Origin: Streptomyces olivochromogenes
GTDB taxonomy: Bacteria; Actinomycetota; Actinomycetes; Streptomycetales; Streptomycetaceae
Reading direction: 5' to 3'
NCBI RefSeq assembly: GCF_021538895.1
Contig: NZ_JADDRL010000039.1
Location: 19,350 to 83,349 of the forward strand
Length of the DNA stretch: 64,000 bases
How positions within the stretch are numbered: position 1 is the stretch's first letter; each line of letters opens with the position of its first letter. The position numbers and the translations under genes were made by a program. This document shows, in pieces, positions 52,132 to 61,656 of the stretch. A model generated the notes under the pieces. That model did no database searches, had not been told where the DNA came from, and worked only from the letters and a program-made list of their open reading frames with translations.

Positions 52132-52390
52132 CTACGGCCGCGGCTGGGTGAACAAGCCCGGCTCGGTCTCAGCCAGGATGCCGCGCTCGGTCAGCCGCTT
52201 GAGTTTCAGTCGGGTGTTGTTGATGTTGTTGGGTGCGATCTCCATGTCCATTGCCTCGCACACCTGTCGTGCCCGCAGTGGGGCGTCGGCCCTGGCGAAG
52301 ACCGCCAAAATCTGCTGGTAGGCCGGATAGTCCGGCAGCGGCGGCGCGGGCGGCTGCTGATCAGGCAGTTCCAACAGCGTCTTGCGGGTG
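52132..52390 (-). pseudogene. Winged-helix-like C-terminal remnant
   Basis: Frame PDYPAYQQILAVFARADAPL-RARQVCEAMDMEIAPNNINN-TRLKLKRLTERGIL-TETEPGLF is a small winged-helix unit (degron L-K-R-L ... G-x-L/F-T). Similar tails occur at the end of Streptomyces hypothetical or IS-associated proteins. No N-terminal part. It abuts an IS5-type fragment on the opposite strand. Confidence 0.4.
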
Positions 52391-52394
52391 ATGC

Positions 52395-52547
52395 GGAAAG
52401 CCGATCTACAAGCGCAGGAATGCAGTGGAGCGGACCATCTTGGCACTCAAGAACTCCCGCGCCGTGGCTACCAGGTTCGACAAGCGCACCCATATCTTTC
52501 ACGGCACGGTCACCGTGGCCTCGATCCGCCTCTGGCTCAAACCATGA
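52395..52547 (+). pseudogene. IS5-family transposase C-terminal remnant
   Basis: Frame GKPIYKRRNAVERTILALKN then SRAVATRFDKRTHIFHGTVT and LWLKP-stop is the catalytic E region of IS5-type transposases (Y-K-R-R-N-x-V-E-R). Fifty codons remain, with no upstream part. Confidence 0.65.
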
Positions 52548-52651
52548 TCACGGACGCGGAGCGGGGCGGACGCGGAGTGGGTTCGATTGGAGCCGCACCT
52601 TCCGAAGAACGCAGGCCGGGGCGGAAGTGAGAACGAGGAGGGGGACCAAGT

Positions 52652-53053
52652 TCAGCGAGTGAGCCACATCCAAACCGCGCCGCCGAGGAAGATCACGCTT
52701 CCGGCAAACATGCCGACGTGAGCTCGGCGATGCTTCCTCGTGGACACCCTTGCATTCTCGGGCTGTTCGGGCAGATAGACGACCGGCGCATGGGTTCCAA
52801 GATCCATCCCCATCCTCGACCCCGTCGCCACGGGCGTGAACCTGACGGGCCGTCCCTGCCGGTCGGTGAACTCGATGACGGGCGTCAGATAGTCGTCCGC
52901 CGCGCCCAACTTCTGGTCCACCACTACCCCCTCGGTGTGCACGCCGTACCGACGCAGCCGCACCTGCAGCCGCGCCTCCCGCACACCGCCCCACAGGCAC
53001 AGCAGGCTCGCCAACACGGCCGGCACGAAACCGATCACTTCACGTGTCGTCAT
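52652..53053 (-). CDS. DUF3592 family membrane protein
   Basis: 133 aa from the ATG at 53053 (GGGGACGG upstream). Two membrane helices, at about 8-25 and at the C-terminus (MFAGSVIFLGGAVWMWL), enclose a beta-rich outer domain: YGVHTEGVVVDQK, TPVIEFTDRQGRPVRF, APVVYLPEQPENARV. This is the DUF3592 pattern of unknown function, common in actinomycetes. Single gene with no operon partner. Confidence 0.8.
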   Translation of the reverse strand: MTTREVIGFVPAVLASLLCLWGGVREARLQVRLRRYGVHTEGVVVDQKLGAADDYLTPVIEFTDRQGRPVRFTPVATGSRMGMDLGTHAPVVYLPEQPENARVSTRKHRRAHVGMFAGSVIFLGGAVWMWLTR

Positions 53054-53212
53054 CCGTCCCCTGCCCTCCCTCACTCAGGCCCCACTCGGCACGAGCCGCA
53101 CACCAGGATGACGCGGCACCCGGCCAGATGGTTCACGAAGGTGCGCAGGCGCACCTGCTCCGCGGGCCTACGCAGTCGTGGCGGGGGCCCACGAGGGCTG
53201 GCAGCCGTGGTC

Positions 53213-53232
53213 GGGCAGGCGACCGCCTGCCC
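53213..53232. terminator. GC-rich hairpin
   Basis: Perfect 8-bp stem GGGCAGGC/GCCTGCCC with a 4-nt loop. Gene-free region 53054-53456; the hairpin may be left from a lost gene. Confidence 0.45.
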
Positions 53233-53456
53233 CCGATGAGCCTTCGCTGAGTCGAGCCAGTCAACGAGTCAGTGCAGCCAACTGACCAAGCACGGCAGGC
53301 TCGCTGATCCGCCGGACACGGCCGCCTCGCCGAAACGGGCCTGATGATCAACACAAGACCACCACGACAACACGTTCAACGTCGTAGGCCCAACGATTGG
53401 GATGGGGCGACACGCCTGACTATCACGCAAAAACAGGCAACGAACGGTCAATATGG

Positions 53457-53468
53457 TGCAGCGCTGCA
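53457..53468. promoter_or_regulatory. Palindrome upstream of hydrolase
   Basis: TGCAGCGCTGCA, perfect 12-bp dyad with A/T-rich flanks, 29 bp before the start codon; possible operator of a regulator not in the window. Confidence 0.35.
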
Positions 53469-53496
53469 TATTTGATCTCTTCATAGGAGGGAAGCC

Positions 53497-54183
53497 ATGG
53501 CGGGCAAGCCCAGCATTGTCTTCGCCCACGGACTCTGGGCGGATGGATCGTGCTTCAACAAGCTCATCCCCACGCTCCAGGCTGAAGGGCACGAGGTATT
53601 CGCCTCACAGCACGGCCTCGACTCGCTCGAAAGCGACGTCGCGTGCGTCAACTTCACGCTCAACCACGTCCCCGGCCCGATCGTGCTAGTCGGTCACTCC
53701 TACGGTGGGACCCTGATCACCAAAGCAGGCACCCACGACCGCGTCGGCGCTCTGGTGTACATCGCCGCGCTCGCCCCAGACGAGGACGAGACGTCGCAAG
53801 AACAGCTGGACAAATTCCCCCGCACGCCCATCTTCGAGCACGTGGACGTCGCTGACGGCCGCGTGTGGCTCAAGCCCTCGGGCGTCCCGCACTTCTGCGG
53901 CGACCTCCCGGAAGCGGAACAGAAGCTCGTCCTGGCGACGGGCGCTGTGCCAGTGGCGGACCTGTTCAACCAGCAGGTTCCCGGCACCGCTTGGAGGACA
54001 AAGCCAAGCTGGTTCATCGTCTCCAACAACGACCGTACCGTGCCCCCCGACCTGGAGCGGTCCGCCGCCGAGCGCATGGGCGCCCATATCCGTCCCGTGG
54101 ACAGCAGCCACGTTCCCATGCTCTCGCATCCTGACTTCGTCCTCGATGTGATCCGTGAGGCCGCGGAGTCCCTCAACGCCTAG
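53497..54183 (+). CDS. Alpha/beta hydrolase
   Basis: 228 aa, ATG preceded by AGGAGGG. Begins MAGKPSIVFAHGLWADGSCF, a hallmark of a small methylesterase/salicylate-esterase-like group. Nucleophile elbow LVGHSYGGTLI, acid near NNDRTVPPD, His in SSHVPMLSHPD. Complete. Monocistronic between a dyad and a terminator, so it is independently regulated. Confidence 0.9.
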   Translation: MAGKPSIVFAHGLWADGSCFNKLIPTLQAEGHEVFASQHGLDSLESDVACVNFTLNHVPGPIVLVGHSYGGTLITKAGTHDRVGALVYIAALAPDEDETSQEQLDKFPRTPIFEHVDVADGRVWLKPSGVPHFCGDLPEAEQKLVLATGAVPVADLFNQQVPGTAWRTKPSWFIVSNNDRTVPPDLERSAAERMGAHIRPVDSSHVPMLSHPDFVLDVIREAAESLNA

Positions 54184-54216
54184 CCAAGCCGACAACGACC
54201 GACCGCAGCGCAACAC

Positions 54217-54256
54217 GCAAGGAGGCGGCCCCGGACCGACCGAGCCGCCCCCTTGC
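54217..54256 (+). terminator. Terminator after hydrolase
   Basis: GCAAGGAGGCGGC pairs with GCCGCCCCCTTGC (one mismatch) across a 14-nt loop, 34 bp after the stop. Confidence 0.65.
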
Positions 54257-54363
54257 AACGACATCACGCTTTCAAGCTCAGTAGTCGACAACCCATCCAA
54301 CTGAGGTTTAGTTGCCCGTCACCGCAACCGCTCGATCTCACAGCCGAGTTGGAAGGGGCTCAG

Positions 54364-54684
54364 TCACTCCGCAGGCTCCGAGGAGCCCTCCAGTTCGGCA
54401 CCGAGAGCGGTGACGGCGTCCAGTTCGTCTCGCGCGGCGCCGACGTAGTCCGAGAAGTCGTGGTTGAACGCCAGGTGGACAACCCCTCCGGACGAGCGGG
54501 CGCCGGCACGCAGACTGTCCAGGTCCTCAAGGCTCCCATGGTGTGCCTCCGCCCCGGCCGCCACGAGGGCGTCAGCCGCGGCTGTCGAACGGGCAAGGCC
54601 GAGTACTTGGTGGCCTGCGGCCTGCAACTCGGAAGCGACGGCGCTCCCGTTGAATCCGGTCGCACCCGTGACGAACACACGCAT
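54364..54684 (-). pseudogene. NAD-dependent epimerase/dehydratase family protein, 3'-truncated
   Basis: The ATG at 54684 follows GGAGAGAG. The first 95 residues are a normal extended-SDR Rossmann half: MRVFVTGATGFNGSAVASEL, GLARSTAAADALVAAGAEAH, HGSLEDLDSLR, GVVHLAFNHDF. The frame stops at GSSEPAE, where the family (about 290 aa) continues, so the active-site half with YxxxK is lost. Confidence 0.75.
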
Positions 54685-54989
54685 GATGGAGTCTCTCTCC
54701 AGACGACAGGGGGCCAACCGATGACGGCTCCATGGTCGGTGCCGGGCTGGTGAATCCGGGGTTATGCTCCGGCTCTCAGGGCAAGGCGGTCCGGTCGATC
54801 AAGTGACCGCGTCGACTTCGGATTGTCGGTCCAGACACAGTGCGTGACCGGCCTCGTGATCTACCGGACGCCGAGCCGGCTGTCGGCAGCCAGTAGAAAT
54901 TCCCCAAGTACGGCCGGCTCCACTCCCCACTTGGGCGTCACACTCAGTAGCCTCGGTGCTGGCTCGGGTACCGGAGGCATGAAGGGGTT

Positions 54990-55541
54990 GTGACCGTGGC
55001 ACGCACTTGGCTGTCCATCCGGGTGGAGTTGGTCTCCGGACACGGCGCAGACCTGTGGCCTCGCCCCGGCCGGGTCTTCGCCGCCGCGCGATCGCATACC
55101 TTCGCAGAGTTCGCCACGGCCATCGATCTCGCTTTCGGCCGCTGGGACCTGGCTCACCTGCACCTGTTCACGTTGTCCGATGGCACCCGGGTCAGCCCCC
55201 TGGACTGGTGGGACGACGAGGCCCCGGACGGCACGGTGGACGGCCTTACCACCAAGCTGAGCAGGCTCCAGGCCGGCGAACAGGTCGCCTACGTCTTCGA
55301 CATGGGCGATGACTGGGCCCACCTGTGCACGGTGGCGGAAAAGCACATCGACCCCCTCGACGAACTCGGCCATGCACCCGACCTCCCGGTTCCCTACTGG
55401 GGGTGGGGCAGCCTCCCAGACCAATACGCACGCCGCTGGGACGGGGACGACGGGGAGTCGCCGATGCCGAAACGACCGAGCCGCGGGCTCAGCGACCTGC
55501 CCCCGATCCTGCCGTGGTGGGGCGGGCGCCGCCGAGGATGA
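54990..55541 (+). CDS. Plasmid pRiA4b ORF-3 family protein
   Basis: 183 aa, GTG start. One PF07929-type domain: RTWLSIRVELVSGHGADLWP, HTFAEFATAIDLAFGRWDLA, HLHLFTLSDGT, and the signature AYVFDMGDDWAHLCTV. The C-terminal part is rich in Pro and Trp. The function of the family is unknown; members are spread on plasmids and mobile regions, in line with the surroundings. An imperfect repeat (CCAAGT...ACTTGG) lies in the preceding gap. Confidence 0.82.
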   Translation: MTVARTWLSIRVELVSGHGADLWPRPGRVFAAARSHTFAEFATAIDLAFGRWDLAHLHLFTLSDGTRVSPLDWWDDEAPDGTVDGLTTKLSRLQAGEQVAYVFDMGDDWAHLCTVAEKHIDPLDELGHAPDLPVPYWGWGSLPDQYARRWDGDDGESPMPKRPSRGLSDLPPILPWWGGRRRG

Positions 55542-55558
55542 CCTCACTCTGCGTACAC

Positions 55559-55632
55559 GAAGTGGCCGCCCGTGGAAATGGCCTCGATGGGCAGCTGAAG
55601 TGGCCGCGAGCGGGGAAATCCAACTGGCCGCT
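55559..55632. repeat. Repeated AAGTGGCCGC-like units (possible IS end)
   Basis: GAAGTGGCCGC at 55559 and 55597, with AACTGGCCGCT at 55622 and TGGAAATGGCC between them. Multiple short end repeats are typical of IS21-family termini. No transposase adjoins. Confidence 0.35.
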
Positions 55633-55795
55633 GACAGCCGGCAGGGCTTGCAAAGCACCACAAGCGCGCGCTACGGTCCCAGCGACGTACGAAAGCCACT
55701 GCCCGGTAGGTAGTCCGGGTGACGCCTCAGCGTTCGTGCAACGGCCTGGTCAGGCCACCGGTACGTCCTTTGTCGAACTCGAACAAGGGACGGTC

Positions 55796-57019
55796 ATGTC
55801 TGACCTGAAGGTTCTCGTCGCCGGTGCCGGCCTCGGCGGCCTCACTCTCGCCCAGTCGCTCCGCAACCACCGAATCGACGTCACAGTCTTCGAACGCGAC
55901 GCAAGCCCGTGGGACCGACCCCAGGGCTACCGCCTCCATCTCGACGCCGACGCGCTGGGCGCCGCTCGCGAGGTCCTCCCGGCCGACCTGCACGCGGTGT
56001 TCGACGCAACCGCGCAGTACACCGAGGCGTTCACCACGATCCTGGGGACCGACCTGTCGGTCATCAAGCGTCTGCCGGCGCAGGACGAACACGGCGAGGG
56101 GGTCTGGCCCGCCCACGACGGCCCGGGATCCCACGCCAACGTCGACCGCGCGACCCTGCGTCAGATCCTGCTCGCCGGCCTCGAAGACACGGTGCGTTTC
56201 GGAAAGACCCTCGACCACTACGCGAGCACGCCCGACGGAGTGACCGCCTACTTCACCGACGGCTCCCAGGCGCACGGCCACGTCCTCGTCGGCGCCGACG
56301 GTATCCGCTCGGCCGTCCGCCGCCAACGGGCCCCGCACGGCGACACGGTTGACGCCGGGATCACCGCGATCTACGGCCGCCTGCCGAGGGCGACAGCCGA
56401 GCCTGTCGTGCCCGCCGAAACCATGAAGGACATCTTCACCATCGCTTCGGACGAGCGGAAGGTGTTCCTCGGACTTGGCTGCGTCCGCTTCCCGACCTCT
56501 CCCGCCGAGGCCGTGGAACGCTTCGCTCCAGGGGTCCCCATGCGCGACCAGGACGACTACGTCGTATGCATTGTGGGCGGCCGCCACGAGTTCTTCCCGA
56601 ACACCGATGGCGCGATGCGCACCTGCTCGGGTGAGGAACTTCGCCACATCGCCGCCGAGACGCTCCGCGACTGGCCGACCGGTGCCGCCGACCTCGTCCG
56701 CAGTGCGGATCCGGCCTCCTTCTTCCTCGTCGAGATGTACACCAGTGTGCCGACCACGCTCGACGCACCCACCAACGTGACACTCCTCGGGGATGCCGTC
56801 CACGCGATGACACCCACTCTGGGCCGCGGCGCCAACGTCGCGATGCGTGATGGAACACTGCTCGGCCGTGCACTCAAGAAGGTCGCCGATGGGCAACTCG
56901 ACCTCGCCGAATCCCTGGCCGCCTACGAACGCGACATGCTCGCCTACGGCTTCTCCGTCGTACGAGAGGCAGCCCGGGTCGGCCAACGGCGCATGGCCCA
57001 AAACCCTCTCCCCGAATAG
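55796..57019 (+). CDS. FAD-dependent aromatic monooxygenase
   Basis: 407 aa from the ATG at 55796. Complete PHBH-type flavoprotein: VAGAGLGGLTLAQSL (GxGxxG), VFERDASPWDRPQGYRLHLD, VGADGIRSAVRR (DG motif) and LLGDAVHAMTPTLGRGANVA (GD motif). It hydroxylates an unknown aromatic or polyketide-like substrate with NAD(P)H. A closely similar but broken gene lies 435 bp downstream, and a tail fragment of a third copy between them. A hairpin terminator follows. Confidence 0.92.
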   Translation: MSDLKVLVAGAGLGGLTLAQSLRNHRIDVTVFERDASPWDRPQGYRLHLDADALGAAREVLPADLHAVFDATAQYTEAFTTILGTDLSVIKRLPAQDEHGEGVWPAHDGPGSHANVDRATLRQILLAGLEDTVRFGKTLDHYASTPDGVTAYFTDGSQAHGHVLVGADGIRSAVRRQRAPHGDTVDAGITAIYGRLPRATAEPVVPAETMKDIFTIASDERKVFLGLGCVRFPTSPAEAVERFAPGVPMRDQDDYVVCIVGGRHEFFPNTDGAMRTCSGEELRHIAAETLRDWPTGAADLVRSADPASFFLVEMYTSVPTTLDAPTNVTLLGDAVHAMTPTLGRGANVAMRDGTLLGRALKKVADGQLDLAESLAAYERDMLAYGFSVVREAARVGQRRMAQNPLPE

Positions 57020-57067
57020 CCCGCGCCGAAGCCGGCAGGACCACGCCTCCCACAGACGCGCGGGACT

Positions 57068-57095
57068 CCGCCCCCACCGACAAGGTAGGGGGCGG
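57068..57095 (+). terminator. Terminator after FAD monooxygenase
   Basis: CCGCCCCC-ACC pairs with GGT-A-GGGGGCGG around a 5-nt loop, 48 bp after the stop. Confidence 0.65.
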
Positions 57096-57228
57096 TACCC
57101 CGTCTACTTCACCGGCGGCGTGCGGCCAGTGGCCGACATGGCCCTGCTGAACACATCGGGGTGATCAGGTGCGGAGCCGGATGACCAGGGCTGCTACGGC
57201 GGCAGTGCCGCCCTTCCGGGCCGCCTCC

Positions 57229-57327
57229 GAGGCCACCACCGGGCGGCAGCCCCAGGAAGCCCTGCACGCCTACGAGAGCGAGCTGCTCGGACACGGATTC
57301 GACGAGGTACGCGAATCGGGCCAAGCG
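57229..57327 (+). pseudogene. FAD monooxygenase C-terminal fragment
   Basis: Frame ALHAYESELLGHGFDEVRES is the last helix of PHBH-type monooxygenases, equivalent to SLAAYERDMLAYGFSVVREA in the upstream enzyme. No other part of the gene remains; relic of a tandem duplication. Confidence 0.55.
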
Positions 57328-57454
57328 CGGGCACGGCCTGGTCGGCCAGAGCCCGTTGCCTTGCGTCGAAGGCTGAGTCGCACATCCGGTGCCGAACCTC
57401 GTACTTGGGCGCCCGGCCAAACCACGGACCAACACCCTTCGACGAAGGTGCCCC

Positions 57455-58670
57455 ATGACTGACTTCCGTGTCGCCATCGCCGGCGGCGGGCTCGCCGGGA
57501 TGGCTCTCGCCCACCACCTTCACCGCCACAGCCTGGACGTCGTCGTGTACGAACGCGACGCCGATCTCGTCGCCCGCAATCCGGGATACCGACTGCACAT
57601 CAACTCCACCGGAACGACCGCCCTGAGAAGGGTGCTCGCCCCGCGGCTGTGGGACCTGTTCGTCGCGACCGCCGGTATCCCCCGGCAGCAGGTACGCCAC
57701 TTCGACGAGCAGCTCAACCCGGGCCCGATCCACGACACCCATGGCTCCATCGGGGTCGGCAGCGCCACCGGAGACGCTCCCGAACACCTGGTGGCGGACC
57801 GCTCGACGATGCGCAGGATCCTCGCCACCGGCCTGGAGAAGGAGATCCACTTCGGCGCGCGGGTCACCGGATACCGCCGCACCCCCGACTCGCGTGTCAC
57901 CGTGCACCTGTCGAACGGGGAGAGCGACGAAGCCGACATGCTGATCGGTGCGGACGGCATCAACTCCGCGGTTCGCGCCCAACTCCTCCCGCATGCCGCA
58001 GCATCGACTTGGGCGCACGCCACATCGCCGCGGAGGTCCCACTCACCGCGGCAACCGAACGCGAGATCCCTGATGAACTGCACTCGATATTCACATTGAT
58101 CTCCAACCCCACCACGACGTGATCAACTTCGCCCCGCTCAAACGCAGCAACCCGCGCTCGCCGTTGGTCGCCGAACGGGACGAGGCGTTCCGCGACGAGG
58201 TCGGCAACGACTTCGCACTGAGCATCTTCAGCTCCGTCACCGCCCGCTTGCCCGCCGACTCCGAACTGTTCGCGGCGCACCCTGAAGCACTCCAGAGGTA
58301 CGTCCTTGAGCGCATCGCCTCCTGGCATTCCGGCCTCGTCGAACTGGTCCGGATGTGGGACCTCGACTCCGTGCAACCGCTGGCGTTGCGCACCGGCGTC
58401 CCCATTCCGTCCTGGGCACCCACGAACGTCACCGTCATCGGCGACGCCATCCACGCCATGAGCCCGGCCCTGGGCATCGGCGCCAACACCGCCCTGCGCG
58501 ACGCTCAGATCCTCGGCACCGAACTGATCGCGGCTGCGGCAGGCAACAAACCGCTGCTCACCGCCATCGGCGACTACGAACACACCATGCGCGGCTACGC
58601 CTTCGACGCCGTTCGGGCCTCCGCGGCCATGGGCGAGCGCATCATCGGTCACGGTCCGCTGCCCGGGTGA
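57455..58670 (+). pseudogene. FAD-dependent monooxygenase, two frameshifts
   Basis: The ATG at 57455 opens AIAGGGLAGMALAHHLHRHS (GxGxxG), then VYERDADLVARNPGYRLHIN and GADGINSAVRA. Near 58000 the frame slips to SIDLGARHIAAEVPLTAATE, and near 58118 again to NFAPLKRSNPRSPLVAERDE, reaching VIGDAIHAMSPALGIGANTA (GD motif) and stopping at 58670. The combined product would be a normal 405 aa. It is a paralogue of the intact gene upstream. Confidence 0.8.
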
Positions 58671-58755
58671 ACGGACCAACGCCGCCATTGAGGCAGATCT
58701 TTCGGAGTGGACACGCCGACAATGGAGCTTGGATGGTTCAAGAAGGGATGTCCAG

Positions 58756-58833
58756 GTGGGACGCCAGTCTCCATGTCCGGCGGAGTTCCGGAAGGACGCC
58801 GTCACGCTGCACCGCGCGTGGGGTGGTCGTAAG
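58756..58833 (+). pseudogene. IS3-family OrfA N-terminal remnant
   Basis: Frame GRQSPCPAEFRKDAVTLHRA resembles the start of IS3-type OrfA HTH proteins (Y-P-x-E-F-R-x-x-A-V-x-L). Twenty-six codons only. Confidence 0.45.
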
Positions 58834-58861
58834 GCGTCGCGACGCCGCGGGCCAGCTCACG

Positions 58862-59890
58862 TCATGCTTGAGTCGGTGGCACGGCGAGGCGACCGCCGGA
58901 CAGTAGTGTGCCTGCTTGCTTGACGTGCCGTAGGACAGGTGAAACTTCCATGCTCTGCAGGCCAGGCAGAGCCCCGATGCGTTCCGACGTGAATTCGAAG
59001 AGTTCGTCGAGGTCTCGGCAGTGGGCGACGGCATGGATGTTGTAGGGGCCGGAGATGGCCGCGGCAAAGGCGATCTCCGGTTCTCGTGCCAGCGAGCGTC
59101 CGACGTTCTTCACCTCTGACGGATGCACTCGCAGCCACAGGTTGGCCCGCGCGTGATAGCCCAAGGCTGCTGGGGCGATCTCGACGTCGATGTGGACGAC
59201 GCGTTGTTGGAGCAGAGCGCCGAGCCGGCGGGAGACACGGCCAGCTGTGGAGTCCGCCGCTGTGGCGAGGTCGACGAGACTGGCCCGACCGTCTGCGGCG
59301 AGCGCGTCGAGAATCTTCTCGTCTTCGGCGCTGAGGTGTACAGGGTCATCGGTGACGACCGGAGACTCCGTGAATGGGGGGCCCTCGCTCCCGAGCATGG
59401 CTTCCTGCTCCGAGGACAGCGCGCCGTGGAGTGCGGCCCAGTAGTGGCCGCGGCCACCCATGAACTGGCGGAGCATGGCGAAGGCGCTGATGTCGAGCAC
59501 CGCCGCAGTGCGCGGAAGCCGTTGGCCGAGCAGTTCTTCTCGCTGCGCTTGATCTCGTGACTGGGTCGCGCACGTGACTTCGGAGCCGGCTGCGCCAATG
59601 GCTACCCAGTTGACATCGTCTCGCTTGGCGAGCGCGCCCGCGATCGCCGCGACGCTGCCGGGCCGGCAGCGTAGTCGGACCAGCCATCTGCTTTGTCCCA
59701 ACGCTCCCGGGTTGAACACGCCGGCGACGCGGATGACGCCGTCGGCGTGCAAGCGTCGGTATCGGCGGTTGACGGTGCCTTCGGTGAGGCCGAGAGCGGC
59801 TGCAATCGAGGCGAAGGAGGCTCTCGGGGCGACCTGCAGTGCACGAATGATTCGCACATCATCGGGCTGGATCCTGAGAGATTGAGACAT
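58862..59890 (-). CDS. Lrp/AsnC family regulator (double-domain)
   Basis: 342 aa from the ATG at 59890 with GGGAGG 7 nt upstream. Two consecutive Lrp units: HTH SFASIAAALGLTEGTVNRRY with a RAM domain (about 1-140), then HTH SLVDLATAADSTAGRVSRRL with RAM (about 180-330). This duplicated form is common in Streptomyces. The second RAM keeps the NIHAVAHCRDLDEL ligand strand. Divergent from an SDR gene, its likely target. Confidence 0.92.
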   Translation of the reverse strand: MSQSLRIQPDDVRIIRALQVAPRASFASIAAALGLTEGTVNRRYRRLHADGVIRVAGVFNPGALGQSRWLVRLRCRPGSVAAIAGALAKRDDVNWVAIGAAGSEVTCATQSRDQAQREELLGQRLPRTAAVLDISAFAMLRQFMGGRGHYWAALHGALSSEQEAMLGSEGPPFTESPVVTDDPVHLSAEDEKILDALAADGRASLVDLATAADSTAGRVSRRLGALLQQRVVHIDVEIAPAALGYHARANLWLRVHPSEVKNVGRSLAREPEIAFAAAISGPYNIHAVAHCRDLDELFEFTSERIGALPGLQSMEVSPVLRHVKQAGTLLSGGRLAVPPTQA

Positions 59891-60081
59891 CGATGCACCT
59901 CCCATGGCAGGGATTCTACAAATTGAGCTGCCAGGATCGTATCTGCGAGGGCACGGCAAGCAGACTTGTTCCGTACCGATGAAGAGCCACAACAGTGCGT
60001 ACCCCGGTGTCGCCCCGAGACGGTCTGGGTCAAGGACGCACGAAGTGAACTCGCAACGCAAAGGAACGGAGATGACTCTGT

Positions 60082-60798
60082 ATGTCATCGACTGTCACAG
60101 GGCAGCGCACGCCAACCGCCCTCATCGTCGGGGCCTCACGCGGCCTCGGACACGCCATGGCGGCTGAATTCCTCAGCCGAGGCTGGAACGTCATCGGCAC
60201 CGTCCGCGATACCTCCACGCAAACCCCCCTGCACGATCTCGCCGACCAGGCCGAGGGCCGCGTCACCCTCGAGCATCTCGACATCAACGAGCCCGACCAC
60301 CTCGCGCCCCTGCACGAGCGTCTTACGGAACGCCGACTCGACCTGCTCTTCGTCAACTCCGGCACCACGAACAATGAGCAGACACCGATCGGCAAGGTGG
60401 CGACAGACGATTTCATCGAGGTGATGATCACCAACGCTCTCAGCCCCATGCGCGTCATCGAGGCGCTCGAAGACCTGGTGTCCCCCGGCGGCCTCATCGG
60501 AGCGATGTCGTCCGGACAGGGCAGCATCACCAACAACACGAACGCAGGCCGCGAGGTCTACCGGGGAAGCAAAGCGGCCTTGAACATGTTCATGCGCAGC
60601 TTCGCGGTCCGCCAGGCCGAGACGCAGCGCGGCTTCGCCCTCCTGGCACCCGGCTGGATCCGCATCGCGCTCGGGGGGCCGGACGCGCCATTCACCGTCG
60701 AGGAGAGCGTCCCGCTGCTGGTGGACCTTCTGTTGTCCAAACTGGGCACACCTGGTCTGGCGTACCTGGACCGCTCAGGTCGGACAGTGCCCTGGTAA
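60082..60798 (+). CDS. Short-chain dehydrogenase/reductase (SDR)
   Basis: 238 aa, ATG at 60082. VGASRGLGHAMA cofactor motif, LDINEPDH, FVNSGTTNN in place of NNAG, AMSSGQGSITNN with the Ser, and YRGSKAALN (YxxxK). The C-terminus ends LAYLDRSGRTVPW. The altered NSGT motif marks a divergent SDR group. Divergent from the Lrp regulator with about 190 bp between, and alone on its strand. Confidence 0.9.
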   Translation: MSSTVTGQRTPTALIVGASRGLGHAMAAEFLSRGWNVIGTVRDTSTQTPLHDLADQAEGRVTLEHLDINEPDHLAPLHERLTERRLDLLFVNSGTTNNEQTPIGKVATDDFIEVMITNALSPMRVIEALEDLVSPGGLIGAMSSGQGSITNNTNAGREVYRGSKAALNMFMRSFAVRQAETQRGFALLAPGWIRIALGGPDAPFTVEESVPLLVDLLLSKLGTPGLAYLDRSGRTVPW

Positions 60799-61017
60799 GC
60801 CCCGCCGAACACCCCTTGCGGACGGTCTGACGACCAGCAGGCACCGCAAGCGGTCTCATCACTCGAAACACTCCATCACCCACGGCTGACGCGGCCGCCG
60901 CGCAAGAGGCCGCAAAGGATGACGGCCATGCCTCTCATCGCTGTCGAACAACGCTGGATCATGCCGGATGTGACATCCGCCCTCCAAGCTGTGCCACAGC
61001 CCGAGGGGATTGACAGA

Positions 61018-61116
61018 CGCAGTTTCACCTGGACCGATTACCGCGACCTACTCGTCGCTGCCCACCAGCGGCTCGGCGCGCCGATCGAGCTCGTATGGGA
61101 CAAGTGTGAGACTCAT
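61018..61116 (+). pseudogene. IS630-family transposase internal fragment
   Basis: Frame RSFTWTDYRDLLVAAHQRLG-APIELVWDKCETH is the region of the second catalytic Asp of IS630 transposases (normally W-D-N-x-x-x-H; here W-D-K-C-E-T-H). Confidence 0.6.
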
Positions 61117-61368
61117 GGGGCACCGTCCGGGGCCAAGGTCTGACCCATGGGACAACTGGCCGAGGCTGCCTTGTTCAGGATCTGTCGACCCTGGTCCCAG
61201 GCGGTGCTAGCAGCCGCCGTACCGGCGGGCGTGTCTCGATAGGGCCCTTGCCGCACGGAGCACCATCACAGTTCTGACCGCCCATCGGCCCGACGTGGGC
61301 CACAGCCCCGTGCCGATAGAGGAGCCGCGTGACCATCACCAGCATGCCCCAGTCGGCGCTGCCCTCAC

Positions 61369-61578
61369 AGCGTTCTCCGCGAACGCCGGGTCCCTGGACA
61401 GTTCGATGGTGCCCGACCGGAACGGCTTCAGATTCTCCTCACGCCAGACGCGGGCGATGTAGTGGAACGAGGCCTTGATCCCCTCCGCCCGTTTCAGACA
61501 CGCCGCCAGGGTGCGCATGGACCAGTGCGTCAGGCCAGTTTCCGCGCGCGGTGTCATCCTTGTCGGTGCGATCACCCG
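61369..61578 (-). pseudogene. IS630-family transposase HTH fragment
   Basis: The minus strand reads ETGLTHWSMRTLAACLKRAE, then IKASFHYIARVWREENLKP and LSRDPAFAENA, the winged-helix part before the catalytic domain of IS630 transposases. Opposite in strand to the fragment at 61018, so the two come from different copies or a rearranged one. Confidence 0.65.
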
Positions 61579-61656
61579 GCTACGGGTCCGCAGCGGCACC
61601 CGGGCCTTCCCGCCGTCGCGTTTCTTCTCCACCAGGCCCGCAGGGTCGATGCGTTC

